A DNA stretch of 64,000 nt from Neptuniibacter sp. 1_MG-2023 (GCF_030547185.1 NZ_JAUOQR010000003.1:1-64000); one strand, 5' to 3'; shown: positions 28,796-37,827, counted from the first letter of the stretch. Made by a program: numbers and translations. The notes: generated from the letters alone by a model not told the origin.

Positions 28796-28821
28796 AGAAA
28801 ATTGCCGTATGAGGCCTTTAA

Positions 28822-30276
28822 ATGCAATTAAATAATCCTACTTTATTACAACAGCAGTCCTTTATTGATGGGCAGTGGTGCGATGCAAGTAACGGCGATG
28901 TTTTTGTCGTTAAGAATCCAGCGACAGGGGACGTTCTTGCAGAAGTCGCGGACTTAGGTGCTGATGATACTCGTCGTGCGATTACCGCTGCTGAAGCGGC
29001 TCGTTCCGATTGGAGTGCTTATACCGGTAAAGAGCGTAGCGCGTTGCTACGTCGATGGTTTGATCTGATTATTGAAGCGCAAGATGATCTTGCTGTTTTG
29101 ATGACGTCAGAGCAAGGCAAACCGGTTAATGAAGCACGTGGTGAAGTGCTGTATGGCGCATCGTTTGTTGAATGGTTTGCCGAAGAAGCGAAGCGTGTCT
29201 ATGGGGATATTATTCCGCCACATGGTCGTGATAAGCGTCTGCTAGTACTTAAGCAGCCGATTGGTGTTGCTGCAGCCATCACGCCGTGGAACTTCCCTAT
29301 AGCGATGATTACTCGTAAAGTGGCTCCGGCCCTAGCGGCGGGCTGTCCGGTAGTCATTAAACCATCGGAGCTTACACCTTTGTCAGCGCTGGCACTTGCT
29401 CAGCTTGCACTCGAAGCGGGATTCCCTAAAGGGGTGTTTAATGTTGTTACATCCACGAATGCACCGGAAGTTGGCAAAGTACTATGTGCGGACTCTCGTG
29501 TACGTAAGCTATCGTTTACCGGCTCTACACCTGTAGGTAAGTTATTAGCGGAGCAGTGCGCTAGCAATGTTAAGAAGGTTTCGTTGGAGTTGGGAGGTAA
29601 TGCACCTTTTATTGTCTTTGATGATGCTGACTTAGATGCAGCGATTAGCGGAGTGATTGCTTCAAAATTCCGTAATGCGGGGCAGACTTGTGTTTGTACT
29701 AATCGGATCTTTGTTCATGAAGCGGTTTACGACACTTTTGCTGAGAAATTAAAGACAGCGGTACAAGCGCTTGCGGTAGGTAATGGATTTGATGAAGGTG
29801 TCGCAATAGGCCCACTTATTGATGACCGTGCGTTGAATAAAGTTGAAAGCCTAGTTAATGATGCGTTGGATAATGGCGCAACATTGCTGAGTGGTGGTGA
29901 ACGCTTTACGACTGTAATAAACGGCTATCGCCCAACGATTTTAAGTAACGTTGATAATAATATGCGTATTGCTCAGGAAGAGATCTTTGGCCCAGTGGCG
30001 ACTTTGATCCCATTTACTGAAGAGCAAGATGTAGTACAGATGGCTAATGACACGCCATTTGGGTTGGCTGCGTATTTCTATTCGCGAGATATAGGACGTG
30101 TTTGGCGCGTATCGGAAGCTTTAGAGTACGGTATGGTTGGGATTAATGAGGGTATTATTTCAACAGAAGTAGCGCCATTTGGCGGTATCAAAGAGTCGGG
30201 TTTAGGTCGCGAAGGTTCTAAATACGGTATCGATGATTATGTTGAGATTAAGTACCTTTGTATGGGTATTAGCTGA
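28822..30276 (+). CDS. gabD: Succinate-semialdehyde dehydrogenase [NAD(P)+], GabD-like
   Basis: The 484-residue aldehyde dehydrogenase aligns by eye with E. coli GabD along its length. Shared stretches include ITPWNFPIAMITRKVAPALA, the catalytic GQTCVC with Cys290, general base Glu256 in LELGGN, and a C-terminus of APFGGIKESGLGREGSKYGI. It would oxidise succinate semialdehyde to succinate for the TCA cycle. No gabT or gabP is nearby. The partner is instead the iron-type dehydrogenase, pointing to a hydroxy acid rather than GABA. Confidence 0.9.
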   Translation: MQLNNPTLLQQQSFIDGQWCDASNGDVFVVKNPATGDVLAEVADLGADDTRRAITAAEAARSDWSAYTGKERSALLRRWFDLIIEAQDDLAVLMTSEQGKPVNEARGEVLYGASFVEWFAEEAKRVYGDIIPPHGRDKRLLVLKQPIGVAAAITPWNFPIAMITRKVAPALAAGCPVVIKPSELTPLSALALAQLALEAGFPKGVFNVVTSTNAPEVGKVLCADSRVRKLSFTGSTPVGKLLAEQCASNVKKVSLELGGNAPFIVFDDADLDAAISGVIASKFRNAGQTCVCTNRIFVHEAVYDTFAEKLKTAVQALAVGNGFDEGVAIGPLIDDRALNKVESLVNDALDNGATLLSGGERFTTVINGYRPTILSNVDNNMRIAQEEIFGPVATLIPFTEEQDVVQMANDTPFGLAAYFYSRDIGRVWRVSEALEYGMVGINEGIISTEVAPFGGIKESGLGREGSKYGIDDYVEIKYLCMGIS

Positions 30277-30308
30277 TTTGTAGTTTAGGCTTTCTTCAGT
30301 GCTATATT

Positions 30309-30330
30309 GCCCCTTAATAGGGGCTTTTTT
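30309..30330 (+). terminator. Rho-independent terminator after gabD
   Basis: GCCCC (30309-30313) pairs with GGGGC (30320-30324) around TTAATA and six T follow. It closes the transport and oxidation cluster. Confidence 0.9.
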
Positions 30331-30809
30331 ATTCCGCCATAAAAATTGATTACGGTCTTTATATAGCATCTGTAAAACAGGTAGATTATGGAGACAAAAG
30401 CTTATTAGGGTGGAATGTTATAGCCGAAGATAAACTCTGTATCGGGCTACAGGTAAGAGTGTATATCGGTGGCTATCTTTTTAGTGAAGGTGAGTCGTGA
30501 AGTAATGAGATATTGCACTGTTTACTTCGTTGCTTTCATTAATTGTTTTCCATAAACTCGAAGCTCATAAATCAGTTTTAGATTGAATGCCTCGCATTGC
30601 GAGGTTTTCTGTTTCTAGGGGCTGTTACTGTAAATATATAAGATCTTTTAATTACTTATTGATCAATGTGGAAAGTTTCGCTGGCTTAATAGGCGGATTA
30701 AGGTATATCTTTTAATTATTCCCTCGTTACCTTGAGGAATAGCTTTTTTGTCGTCAATTTACAGTGCAGCAGTACTTACCTAACAAGTGTGTATTGTCGA
30801 AATAAACGA
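30331..30809. other. Gene-poor gap with a second terminator-like hairpin
   Basis: No supported gene is present. A 54-codon open frame ends at 30500 but has no start codon in a usable place. A second stem, CCTCGC (30590-30595) with GCGAGG (30599-30604), runs into TTTTCTGTTT. As no gene lies upstream of it, a short non-coding transcript is possible. A weak TTGCAC-N17-TCATTA pair near 30513-30541 is the best promoter I see. Confidence 0.5.
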
Positions 30810-31727
30810 ATGGATCTGGAATTACTTCTTAAACCTGTCAAAATTTTAATCACCGGTGCTAAAGGGCAAGTTGGTACGGGTTTAACTCGCTTGGGGGAAA
30901 CGGATTCATTTTTTGAAATTATTGCGCTAGATAAGTCCGCTTTAGATATCACCAACGAAGAGCAGATCAGAGATCAGCTGGCACATTATCTACCTGATTA
31001 CGTTATTAATTGTGCTGCATTCGATCATGTGGATGAAGCAGAGCATAAAGCTGATTTATGTTATGCGGTTAATGCAAAAGGTGTAGAGAAATTAGCCTTG
31101 GCCTGTGGTGACATTTCCATTCCGATGTTTCACCTCTCAACTGATTATGTGTTTGATGGTCATTATGCGAGTGGTTATACAGAAGATGATGAGGTTGCCC
31201 CGCTAGGTATCTATGGTGATAGTAAGTGGCAAGGTGAAGAGCTTTTGCGTCAAGTATTGCCAAAGCATCTTATTTTACGAGTGAGCTGGTTGTTTAGTGA
31301 GCAAGGTAATAACTTTGTACTAAGAACCTTAGATGCGGCTAGAACACAGGATGCCCTCGAGGCGGTAAGTGATCGTCGGGGCTGCCCAACATCAGCGTCT
31401 GATGTCGCTAGAGTTATTTTGGCTATGCTGAAACAAGTTCATAGTGGAGCCGAGGCTTGGGGCACTTATCACTACTGTGGTGCAGAGATCACAAACCGTT
31501 ATGACTTTTGCAAAGAAATTTTGATCGCTGCGGGTAGCTATGAGAATTTCAAAGTTGAAACGCTAGTGCCGATCTCAAGTAAAGATTATGTAACTGAAGC
31601 TCAAAGGCCTAATACGTCAGTGTTGACTTGTAAAAAGCTTTTGAGCGTTTTTGGTATACGGCAACGCCCATGGCGACAAGAGTTGAAATGGCTGATGCGT
31701 ATTATCTACAGTTCATCAAAACCTTAG
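30810..31727 (+). CDS. dTDP-4-dehydrorhamnose reductase (RmlD) family oxidoreductase
   Basis: The 305-residue extended short-chain dehydrogenase has the Rossmann motif GAKGQVG (16-22), STDYVFDG around residues 110-117 and the catalytic YGDSK (Tyr135, Lys139). RmlD makes dTDP-rhamnose, but no rmlA, rmlB or rmlC is nearby, so the substrate is uncertain. The ATG at 30810 has no clear ribosome-binding site. An upstream TTG at 30732 would add 26 unconvincing residues. Confidence 0.8.
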   Translation: MDLELLLKPVKILITGAKGQVGTGLTRLGETDSFFEIIALDKSALDITNEEQIRDQLAHYLPDYVINCAAFDHVDEAEHKADLCYAVNAKGVEKLALACGDISIPMFHLSTDYVFDGHYASGYTEDDEVAPLGIYGDSKWQGEELLRQVLPKHLILRVSWLFSEQGNNFVLRTLDAARTQDALEAVSDRRGCPTSASDVARVILAMLKQVHSGAEAWGTYHYCGAEITNRYDFCKEILIAAGSYENFKVETLVPISSKDYVTEAQRPNTSVLTCKKLLSVFGIRQRPWRQELKWLMRIIYSSSKP

Positions 31728-31732
31728 AGCTT

Positions 31733-32110
31733 TTAGCTCCAAGGTATTGCTGAATGTGTAAAGGCGACAGTTAGTATATACGCAAATGTCGCAACAGCAG
31801 CAAAGAAAGCCCCCAGTTTGATAAGTGGTGTTTTCCCTCTTTTTAATGCGATTGTGCCTAAAACTATATATAAGACTAGAGCGAGTAATTTTGCGGTTAG
31901 CCAGTGATCTACAAAGGGATACTGTTGTAGTAAAACGGCTAGCGTTATTGCACTAATAAGCAACACAGAGTCAATAATATGTGGTGCAACTTTTACCCAA
32001 CGTTTTTCCATCATTTTAGGTTTCAGAAAAACCCAAAAAGCTCTTAATAGAAAAAAACTGATGCTTAATACTATGGCTGTTAGGTGTATATGCTTTATTG
32101 CTATGTACAT
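31733..32110 (-). CDS. SirB2-like inner-membrane protein
   Basis: The 125-residue protein has four hydrophobic segments, begins MYIAIKHIHLTAIVLSISFF and contains KVAPHIIDSVLLISAITLA. This is the pattern of the SirB2/YchQ family, whose function is poorly known. It converges on the RmlD-like gene, 5 nt from its stop, and is divergent from moaA. It has no visible link to the molybdenum genes. Confidence 0.82.
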   Translation of the reverse strand: MYIAIKHIHLTAIVLSISFFLLRAFWVFLKPKMMEKRWVKVAPHIIDSVLLISAITLAVLLQQYPFVDHWLTAKLLALVLYIVLGTIALKRGKTPLIKLGAFFAAVATFAYILTVAFTHSAIPWS

Positions 32111-32222
32111 AATGGTGTTTATCTTCTCTGTAGTGTTTTATATATCAAGGTTAATAAACCTTTCTAGCTAAGATAGCGATTTAAACAAATCAGCGTTATT
32201 CACAGCTTGCTTAGATTCTATG

Positions 32223-32255
32223 TTATTTTAGGCCTCTAAAATAAAGCTTTATACT
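32223..32255. promoter_or_regulatory. Palindrome overlapping the putative moaA promoter
   Basis: TTATTTTAG (32223-32231) and CTAAAATAA (32236-32244) form a perfect 9-bp inverted repeat around GCCT. A possible -10, TATACT (32250-32255), has TTTAGG 17 nt upstream inside the repeat. A repressor or activator site, or a hairpin, is plausible. I see no molybdenum-cofactor riboswitch. Confidence 0.45.
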
Positions 32256-32272
32256 GCGTATGCAAGAGATTC

Positions 32273-33274
32273 ATGCCTAATACTTCAAAACACACTACTC
32301 TCGTCGATCGTTTTGGACGCACTGTTGATTATATCCGCTTATCGGTTACCGATAGGTGTGATTTTCGGTGCGTGTATTGTATGGCTGAGAATATGACATT
32401 TTTACCCCATGCTCAGGTTTTATCTTTAGAAGAGATTGAGCAAGTTGCCGCAGCTTTTGTCGGTTTAGGTGTAAAGAAAATTCGCCTGACAGGAGGTGAA
32501 CCGCTTGTACGTAGGGATGTTATAAAACTGATTCGTGGGGTTGGGCAGCTCGATGCGGAGTTATCCATCACCACTAATGGTTCGCAATTACTGGATATGG
32601 CAGCCGACCTGAAAAATGCAGGTGTGAATCGCTTAAATATTAGTATTGATAGCCTTAGAGCTGACCGCTTTAAAGAGATGACCCGTACCGGCAAGTTAGC
32701 TCAAGTATTGGCGGGCATTGATGCTGCTGTAAAGATTGGTTTCGACCGTATAAAACTGAATACAGTCGTGATGAAAGGTCGCAATGACGACGAGGTGCTT
32801 GATCTTGTTGAATATGCGCGTGACGCTGGAGTTGATATCAGTTTTATTGAAGAGATGCCACTAGGTAATATCTCTGAGCATGATCGCGCCAAAGTGTATT
32901 GCTCTAGTGATGAGGTAAGCGCACTTATTAGTGAGCGTTATCAGCTCGATCCAACCTCTGAGCGAACCGCAGGTCCATCCCGTTATTACCGAATGCAAGA
33001 CTCGGAAAGTCGAGTTGGTTTTATCTCCCCTCATAGTCATAATTTTTGTTCAGAATGTAATCGCGTTAGAGTGACAGTTGAAGGTCGATTGCTGCTTTGT
33101 TTAGGTAATGAACACTCAGTTGATCTACGTGAAACCTTACGTCAATACCCAGATGATATAGAGCGTTTGCAGCAGGTTATTGTGAAGGCGATGGATTTAA
33201 AACCGGAGAAGCATGAGTTTGATCTGGATGAAGAGCCCCAAATTGTCCGTTTTATGAATATGACGGGCGGTTAG
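32273..33274 (+). CDS. moaA: GTP 3',8-cyclase MoaA
   Basis: The 333-residue radical-SAM enzyme has the N-terminal cluster Cys29, Cys33, Cys36 (CDFRCVYC), the C-terminal cluster motif FCSECNRVR with a later cysteine, and the functional GG end (NMTGG). It makes 3',8-cyclo-GTP, the first step of molybdopterin synthesis. It opens a molybdenum cofactor block and is followed by moaB after 44 nt. Confidence 0.96.
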   Translation: MPNTSKHTTLVDRFGRTVDYIRLSVTDRCDFRCVYCMAENMTFLPHAQVLSLEEIEQVAAAFVGLGVKKIRLTGGEPLVRRDVIKLIRGVGQLDAELSITTNGSQLLDMAADLKNAGVNRLNISIDSLRADRFKEMTRTGKLAQVLAGIDAAVKIGFDRIKLNTVVMKGRNDDEVLDLVEYARDAGVDISFIEEMPLGNISEHDRAKVYCSSDEVSALISERYQLDPTSERTAGPSRYYRMQDSESRVGFISPHSHNFCSECNRVRVTVEGRLLLCLGNEHSVDLRETLRQYPDDIERLQQVIVKAMDLKPEKHEFDLDEEPQIVRFMNMTGG

Positions 33275-33318
33275 ACTGTCCCCTATTTTTAATAATTTAG
33301 TTTTAGGATTATTCCCGA

Positions 33319-33855
33319 ATGTCACATACACCTAAAGATGCTGAATTTACACCGCTAAATATAGCGGTACTGACTGTCTCTGATACAAGAACGATTAATA
33401 CAGATACATCAGGGCAAGCTTTAATTGAACGCTTAGAGAGCGCGGGCCATCAATTGGCAGCACGCCAGATTGTTATTGATGACGTTTATGAGATGCGGGC
33501 GATTGCTTCCAAGTGGATCGTAGATCCTGAGATACATGTCATTATTTCAACTGGAGGAACGGGATTCGCTGGACGTGACTCTACACCAGAAGCGATGCAG
33601 CCATTATTTGATAAAACGATTGAGGGATTTGGTGAATTATTCCGTCAGATCTCAGCCCAACAAATTGGCACATCTACTATTCAGTCACGGGCATTGGGGG
33701 GCTTGGCAAATGGTACAGTTATTTTCTGTCTGCCAGGATCCACTGGTGCTTGTCGGACGGGTTGGGATGATGTTATTTCTGATCAACTGGATAGCCGCCA
33801 TAGACCCTGTAACTTTGTCACTATGCTCATGAAGCACCGTGCGGATAATCAGTAG
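33319..33855 (+). CDS. moaB: Molybdenum cofactor biosynthesis protein MoaB
   Basis: The 178-residue MogA/MoaB-fold protein contains the substrate-binding STGGTGFAGRDSTPEAM (about residues 77-93) and GGLANGTVIFCLPGS. The family binds or adenylylates molybdopterin. MogA and MoaB overlap in sequence; the length and the place after moaA favour MoaB. It is followed by moeA after 11 nt. Confidence 0.92.
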   Translation: MSHTPKDAEFTPLNIAVLTVSDTRTINTDTSGQALIERLESAGHQLAARQIVIDDVYEMRAIASKWIVDPEIHVIISTGGTGFAGRDSTPEAMQPLFDKTIEGFGELFRQISAQQIGTSTIQSRALGGLANGTVIFCLPGSTGACRTGWDDVISDQLDSRHRPCNFVTMLMKHRADNQ

Positions 33856-33866
33856 GTGGTGAGGGC

Positions 33867-35084
33867 ATGAATAGCTGTGATACACAATCAGGTTTACTAC
33901 CTATTGGAACCGCATTAGAGCGCTTGGTTGAAAATTCTAAACCTATAGCGGGCATTGAAACTATTACTATCGCGGAAGCATTGGGTCGTGTGCTTGCAGA
34001 ATCACCTATAGCTTCAGTATCAGTACCACCTGCAGACAATAGTGGTATGGATGGTTATGCACTTAATACGGCAGACCTTACTGATGGCGTTACTCGGCTA
34101 GCGATTAGTCAACGGATTCCTGCTGGTTCATCTCCTCAGCCTTTACAGTCGGGAAGCTGTGCTCGTATTTTTACGGGTGCGGAAATACCTGTTGGAGCTG
34201 ATACCGTTGTGATGCAAGAGAATGTTACGCTCGACGGTGATCTCGCGGTGTTTCCTGAAGGGATCTCTGTTGGGAGTAATATTCGCCGAGAAGGGCAGGA
34301 TATAAGAACTGGCGATTCTGTTTTGGCTGCAGGTGTTCGTTTACAACCTGCGGATCTCGGTGTTTTAGCCTCAGTGGGTTTAGCCGAAGTTAGTGTTTAT
34401 AAACGTTTAAAAGTGGCTATTTTGTCCACCGGAGATGAGTTAGTCGAGCCTGGTTTACCTTTAGCTTCAGGGCAAATTTATAACTCTAATCGATATATCC
34501 TTACGGGCTTACTGAAAAGCTTAGGTATGGAAGTGATCGATTTAGGCTGTATTGCTGATACACGAGAAGCGACATTAGAAGCACTCGAACGAGCTGCTAA
34601 TATAGCGGATGCCATTGTAAGTACGGGTGGGGTCTCTGTTGGTGAAGAGGATCATGTTAAAGGCTGTATTGAAGCCTTAGGTGAACTTGATATGTGGAAA
34701 ATACGTATCAAGCCCGGTAAGCCGGTTGCTTATGGTCGAGTAAAAGACACTCCCTTTATAGGTTTGCCGGGTAATCCTACCTCTACCTTAATTACATTTT
34801 GCCTATTAGCTAGACCTTGTCTACTTGGATTGCAGGGAGCGGCTTATCAACCACCTATAGTGCTTTCTGTGCCCTCCGGTTTTGTCCGGAATAGGGCGAT
34901 TCAACGACAAGAATATCTCCGAGTTCGTTTCGAGGATGGAAAGCTGATCCCGCACGCGAATCAGAGCTCAGGCGCTTTAGCGTCAGCAAGCTGGGCTCAC
35001 GGTTTAGCGGTTGTACCGCCGAATACACAGGTTCAGATAGGCGATAGTATTGGTTTTATACCTTTCTCGGAATTACTGACTTAG
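33867..35084 (+). CDS. moeA: Molybdopterin molybdenumtransferase MoeA
   Basis: The 405-residue MoeA has PADNSGMDGYAL near residues 53-64, ILSTGDELVEPG in the MogA-like domain, TGGVSVGEEDHVK and the loop IKPGKPVAYGR. It inserts molybdate into adenylated molybdopterin. The ATG is preceded by GGTGGTGAGGGC. It is followed by an acyltransferase gene rather than another cofactor gene. Confidence 0.95.
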   Translation: MNSCDTQSGLLPIGTALERLVENSKPIAGIETITIAEALGRVLAESPIASVSVPPADNSGMDGYALNTADLTDGVTRLAISQRIPAGSSPQPLQSGSCARIFTGAEIPVGADTVVMQENVTLDGDLAVFPEGISVGSNIRREGQDIRTGDSVLAAGVRLQPADLGVLASVGLAEVSVYKRLKVAILSTGDELVEPGLPLASGQIYNSNRYILTGLLKSLGMEVIDLGCIADTREATLEALERAANIADAIVSTGGVSVGEEDHVKGCIEALGELDMWKIRIKPGKPVAYGRVKDTPFIGLPGNPTSTLITFCLLARPCLLGLQGAAYQPPIVLSVPSGFVRNRAIQRQEYLRVRFEDGKLIPHANQSSGALASASWAHGLAVVPPNTQVQIGDSIGFIPFSELLT

Positions 35085-35172
35085 TTTATTGCGGGCATTA
35101 CTTAATTTTCCTGCAGAGTCGATGGGAAAACTGTAAAATATGCCCTTCATTAAGCGCAGTGCTGAGGAACAC

Positions 35173-36282
35173 ATGACAGACCAGCAGGATCCGTATAAAG
35201 AGATAAGACCATTTAACGATGCTGAAGTAGCTGATGCCCTCACTCATATATTACATGATGATGAGTTCATCTCAGCGGTTACGCGATACCAGTTTCCTAA
35301 TCTGTCTAGGCGTTTAGGCTGGTTACTTAAGCCGTTTGTGCGTATTGCCCTTGCCCGTAAAGTGGGTGATGTGGAAAGTATTGCTGATTTTCAGGCGCTG
35401 GTGGGTGATTATATGAAAAAGATGATCGCTCGTAGTACGACTAAGCTAACCTGTAGTGGGATCGACCAATTTGATCCCGAAGACTCCTATCTTTTTATCT
35501 CTAATCATCGTGATATCGCAATGGATCCAGCGTTTGTTAACTGGGTGCGTTATCAGTATGGAATGGATACTGTACGTATCGCAATAGGCGATAACTTACT
35601 CAGTAAGCCTTATGTTTCTGACATTATGCGCCTGAACAAAAGCTTCATTGTTAATCGCTCAGCAACAGGTCGAGAGATGATGAAGGCTTTAACTCAGTTA
35701 TCCTCTTATATAGATCATAGTATCCAGAGCGGCCACTCTATTTGGTTGGCGCAGAGGGAGGGGCGCGCGAAAGATGGTAACGATACAACTGACCCCGCCA
35801 TTTTAAAAATGCTTTATATGGCTCACCGTAAAGTGAGAAGTTTCTCTGAACAGGCTAAACGCTTAAATATTATTCCAGTCTCAATCTCTTATGAATATGA
35901 TCCTTGTGATTCGCTGAAGGCAAATGAGTTATATGCCAAAGAAACGGAAGGAAATTATGAAAAATCTAAGTTTGAAGATATTGAAAGCATAGTGAGAGGA
36001 ATTACCGGCCACAAAGGACATGTTCATGTGGCGTTTGGGGATCCAATAGAGGGAGACTTTGAAACACCTGAAGCATTAGCTGAAGAGATCGATCGCCAAA
36101 TTATCTCTAATTATTATTTGCATCCGTCTAATTTGTTAGCGGCGGGCGAAGATTGTGAAGTGACAGAAGAGGCGCGACAAGGGTTGGAGGAGCGATTGAA
36201 TAATACAGCTAAAGGCGCGGAAGATATTTTGCGAAAAATGTACGCTAACCCCGTGTTTAATCAAAGAAAAATCCAGGAGTAA
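35173..36282 (+). CDS. Glycerolipid acyltransferase-like protein (PlsC/PlsB superfamily)
   Basis: The 369-residue product starts [10 protein letters not shown] with GAGGA 4 nt before the ATG; an ATG at 35140 lacks a site. The acyltransferase block begins [10 protein letters not shown]: His112 and Asp118 are six apart, where the classic motif is H-X4-[16 protein letters not shown] resembles the glycerol-3-phosphate-binding FPEGTRS block. It lies 2 nt before moaC and so is in the same transcript as the cofactor genes. Its true acyl acceptor is not known. Confidence 0.8.
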   Translation: MTDQQDPYKEIRPFNDAEVADALTHILHDDEFISAVTRYQFPNLSRRLGWLLKPFVRIALARKVGDVESIADFQALVGDYMKKMIARSTTKLTCSGIDQFDPEDSYLFISNHRDIAMDPAFVNWVRYQYGMDTVRIAIGDNLLSKPYVSDIMRLNKSFIVNRSATGREMMKALTQLSSYIDHSIQSGHSIWLAQREGRAKDGNDTTDPAILKMLYMAHRKVRSFSEQAKRLNIIPVSISYEYDPCDSLKANELYAKETEGNYEKSKFEDIESIVRGITGHKGHVHVAFGDPIEGDFETPEALAEEIDRQIISNYYLHPSNLLAAGEDCEVTEEARQGLEERLNNTAKGAEDILRKMYANPVFNQRKIQE

Positions 36283-36284
36283 AC

Positions 36285-36764
36285 ATGAGCAAGCTGAGTC
36301 ATTTGGATGATCAAGGTCATGCAAATATGGTGGACGTCTCGGAAAAACAGGTTACATTCCGTGAAGCTGTCGCTTATGCAGAAATCCAGATGCGTCCAGA
36401 GACTTTGGCACTTATTGTTGATAAAGGGCATAAAAAGGGCGATGTGTTAGCTGTTGCACGTATCGCGGGTATTCAGGCGGCGAAAAGAACCAGTGATCTT
36501 ATACCTCTCTGTCACCCTTTGATGTTGAGTAAAGTTGCTGTGGATTTACAACCTAATTATGAACGTAATTTAGTAGAAATCACTGCAACTTGTAAGCTGT
36601 CAGGGCAAACTGGTGTTGAGATGGAGGCACTAACTGCTGCTTCGGTTGCGGGTTTGACGATCTATGATATGTGCAAGGCTGTTGATAAAGAGATGGTTAT
36701 TGGCTCTGTAAAAGTGCTTGCAAAGTCGGGTGGTAAAAGCGGTGATTGGAAGGTAGAGAAGTAG
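36285..36764 (+). CDS. moaC: Cyclic pyranopterin monophosphate synthase MoaC
   Basis: The 159-residue MoaC has [10 protein letters not shown] (about residues 75-84) and [20 protein letters not shown] (about 107-126), both family signatures. It converts cyclo-GTP to cyclic pyranopterin monophosphate after MoaA. It is followed by moaD after 2 nt. Confidence 0.97.
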   Translation: MSKLSHLDDQGHANMVDVSEKQVTFREAVAYAEIQMRPETLALIVDKGHKKGDVLAVARIAGIQAAKRTSDLIPLCHPLMLSKVAVDLQPNYERNLVEITATCKLSGQTGVEMEALTAASVAGLTIYDMCKAVDKEMVIGSVKVLAKSGGKSGDWKVEK

Positions 36765-36766
36765 AA

Positions 36767-37018
36767 ATGATAAAAATTCTATACTTTGCTAGTTTGCGAG
36801 AACGTTTAGGTATTGAGCAAGAGCTGTTAGAGCTACCTACGGAGGCTACAGTTGCCGGCGTAATTGATAGGTTGGTGGACCGACATGGCGATCAATGGAA
36901 AAAAATACTAAAAGATGATCAGGTTTTGACTGCGGTTAATTTAGAGATGTGTAATCTTCAGCAGTCTGTCTCAGATAATGATGAGGTGGCCTTTTTTCCA
37001 CCGGTAACGGGGGGCTAA
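36767..37018 (+). CDS. moaD: Molybdopterin synthase sulfur-carrier subunit MoaD
   Basis: The 83-residue ubiquitin-like protein starts MIKILYFASLRERLGIEQEL and ends FFPPVTGG; the C-terminal Gly-Gly becomes a thiocarboxylate. The partner subunit MoaE is normally encoded next, but here an acyltransferase gene begins after one base. I saw no moaE in the window. Confidence 0.94.
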   Translation: MIKILYFASLRERLGIEQELLELPTEATVAGVIDRLVDRHGDQWKKILKDDQVLTAVNLEMCNLQQSVSDNDEVAFFPPVTGG

Positions 37019-37019
37019 A

Positions 37020-37760
37020 ATGTCAGAAAAGAAACCGAGTGTATTGCAGTATATACGAGCCTTTTTCTATTATTTAGGCTTTTATCCGCTAACGATTATT
37101 CATTCCTCGTTGAGTCTGATTGTTAGTCCAGTGCTTAACTTTCAGCAGCGCTTTAAATTTATTACCTTAATTAACTACTTTTATATCTTTTGGTTGAGAA
37201 TTTGCTGCGGTGTAGATGTAAAAATAACAGGCCGTGAGCACTTACCTAAAGATGGAGCTTATGTTGCTGTAGCTAATCATTCTAGTGAATGGGAAACCCT
37301 GTTTTTACAAACATTTGTACGACCTCAGTGTGCAGTTCTAAAGAAAGAGCTCCTGAGCATACCCTTTTTTGGTTGGGCACTCGGGTTGCTAAAGCCTATC
37401 GCGATTGATCGTAAACAACGTAGAGGCGCGCTTAAACAGCTGCTTACTGAAGGTAAATCCCGCCTAGAAGAAGGTATTCCCGTTGTAATCTTTCCGCAGG
37501 GAACACGAGTTCCAGTAGGGAAAATGGGAAAATTTAATAAAGGTGGCGCTATGCTGGCCTTAAGTGCAGGGGTTCCTGTCGTACCTATAATCCATAATGC
37601 CGGTATTTACTGGCCAGGCAAAAGTTTCACTAAAACCCCTGGGGTTGTACAGGTGCATGTAGGCGAGCCTATTCCTGTTGAAGGGCGTACAGTTGATGAA
37701 GTGCATGCTGATGTAGTGGAGTGGCTTGAAAAGCATATGAAAGAGTTGGGTTTGGTTTAA
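37020..37760 (+). CDS. plsC: 1-acyl-sn-glycerol-3-phosphate acyltransferase
   Basis: The 246-residue inner-membrane enzyme has an N-terminal membrane region (about 14-60), the catalytic motif NHSSEWE (His87 and Glu92, an H-X4-E form known in this family) and FPQGTR in the substrate block. It makes phosphatidic acid. It lies one base after moaD and faces fabB and fabA, so lipid genes cluster here. Confidence 0.9.
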   Translation: MSEKKPSVLQYIRAFFYYLGFYPLTIIHSSLSLIVSPVLNFQQRFKFITLINYFYIFWLRICCGVDVKITGREHLPKDGAYVAVANHSSEWETLFLQTFVRPQCAVLKKELLSIPFFGWALGLLKPIAIDRKQRRGALKQLLTEGKSRLEEGIPVVIFPQGTRVPVGKMGKFNKGGAMLALSAGVPVVPIIHNAGIYWPGKSFTKTPGVVQVHVGEPIPVEGRTVDEVHADVVEWLEKHMKELGLV

Positions 37761-37779
37761 TCGATATGCTCGTTGTTAC

Positions 37780-37816
37780 GCATAAAAAAACCGCCATGTA
37801 GGCGGTTTTTTTATGC
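37780..37816. terminator. Bidirectional terminator between plsC and fabB
   Basis: A perfect 16-bp stem, 37780-37795 with 37801-37816, surrounds ATGTA and contains seven A on one side and seven T on the other. It can stop transcription from both converging genes. Confidence 0.95.
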
Positions 37817-37827
37817 TTGATATGGAA

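Noticed and set aside
28822-30276. GABA catabolic locus (gabT-gabD)
   Set aside because: No aminotransferase or GABA permease is present; the GabD-like enzyme is instead next to an alcohol dehydrogenase.
30336-30500. Possible small gene after gabD
   Set aside because: The 54-codon open frame lacks an ATG, GTG or TTG start at its upstream end, and such a length occurs by chance.
32111-32272. Molybdenum cofactor riboswitch before moaA
   Set aside because: The 162-nt gap shows only a simple palindrome and no extended paired structure I could match to that RNA.
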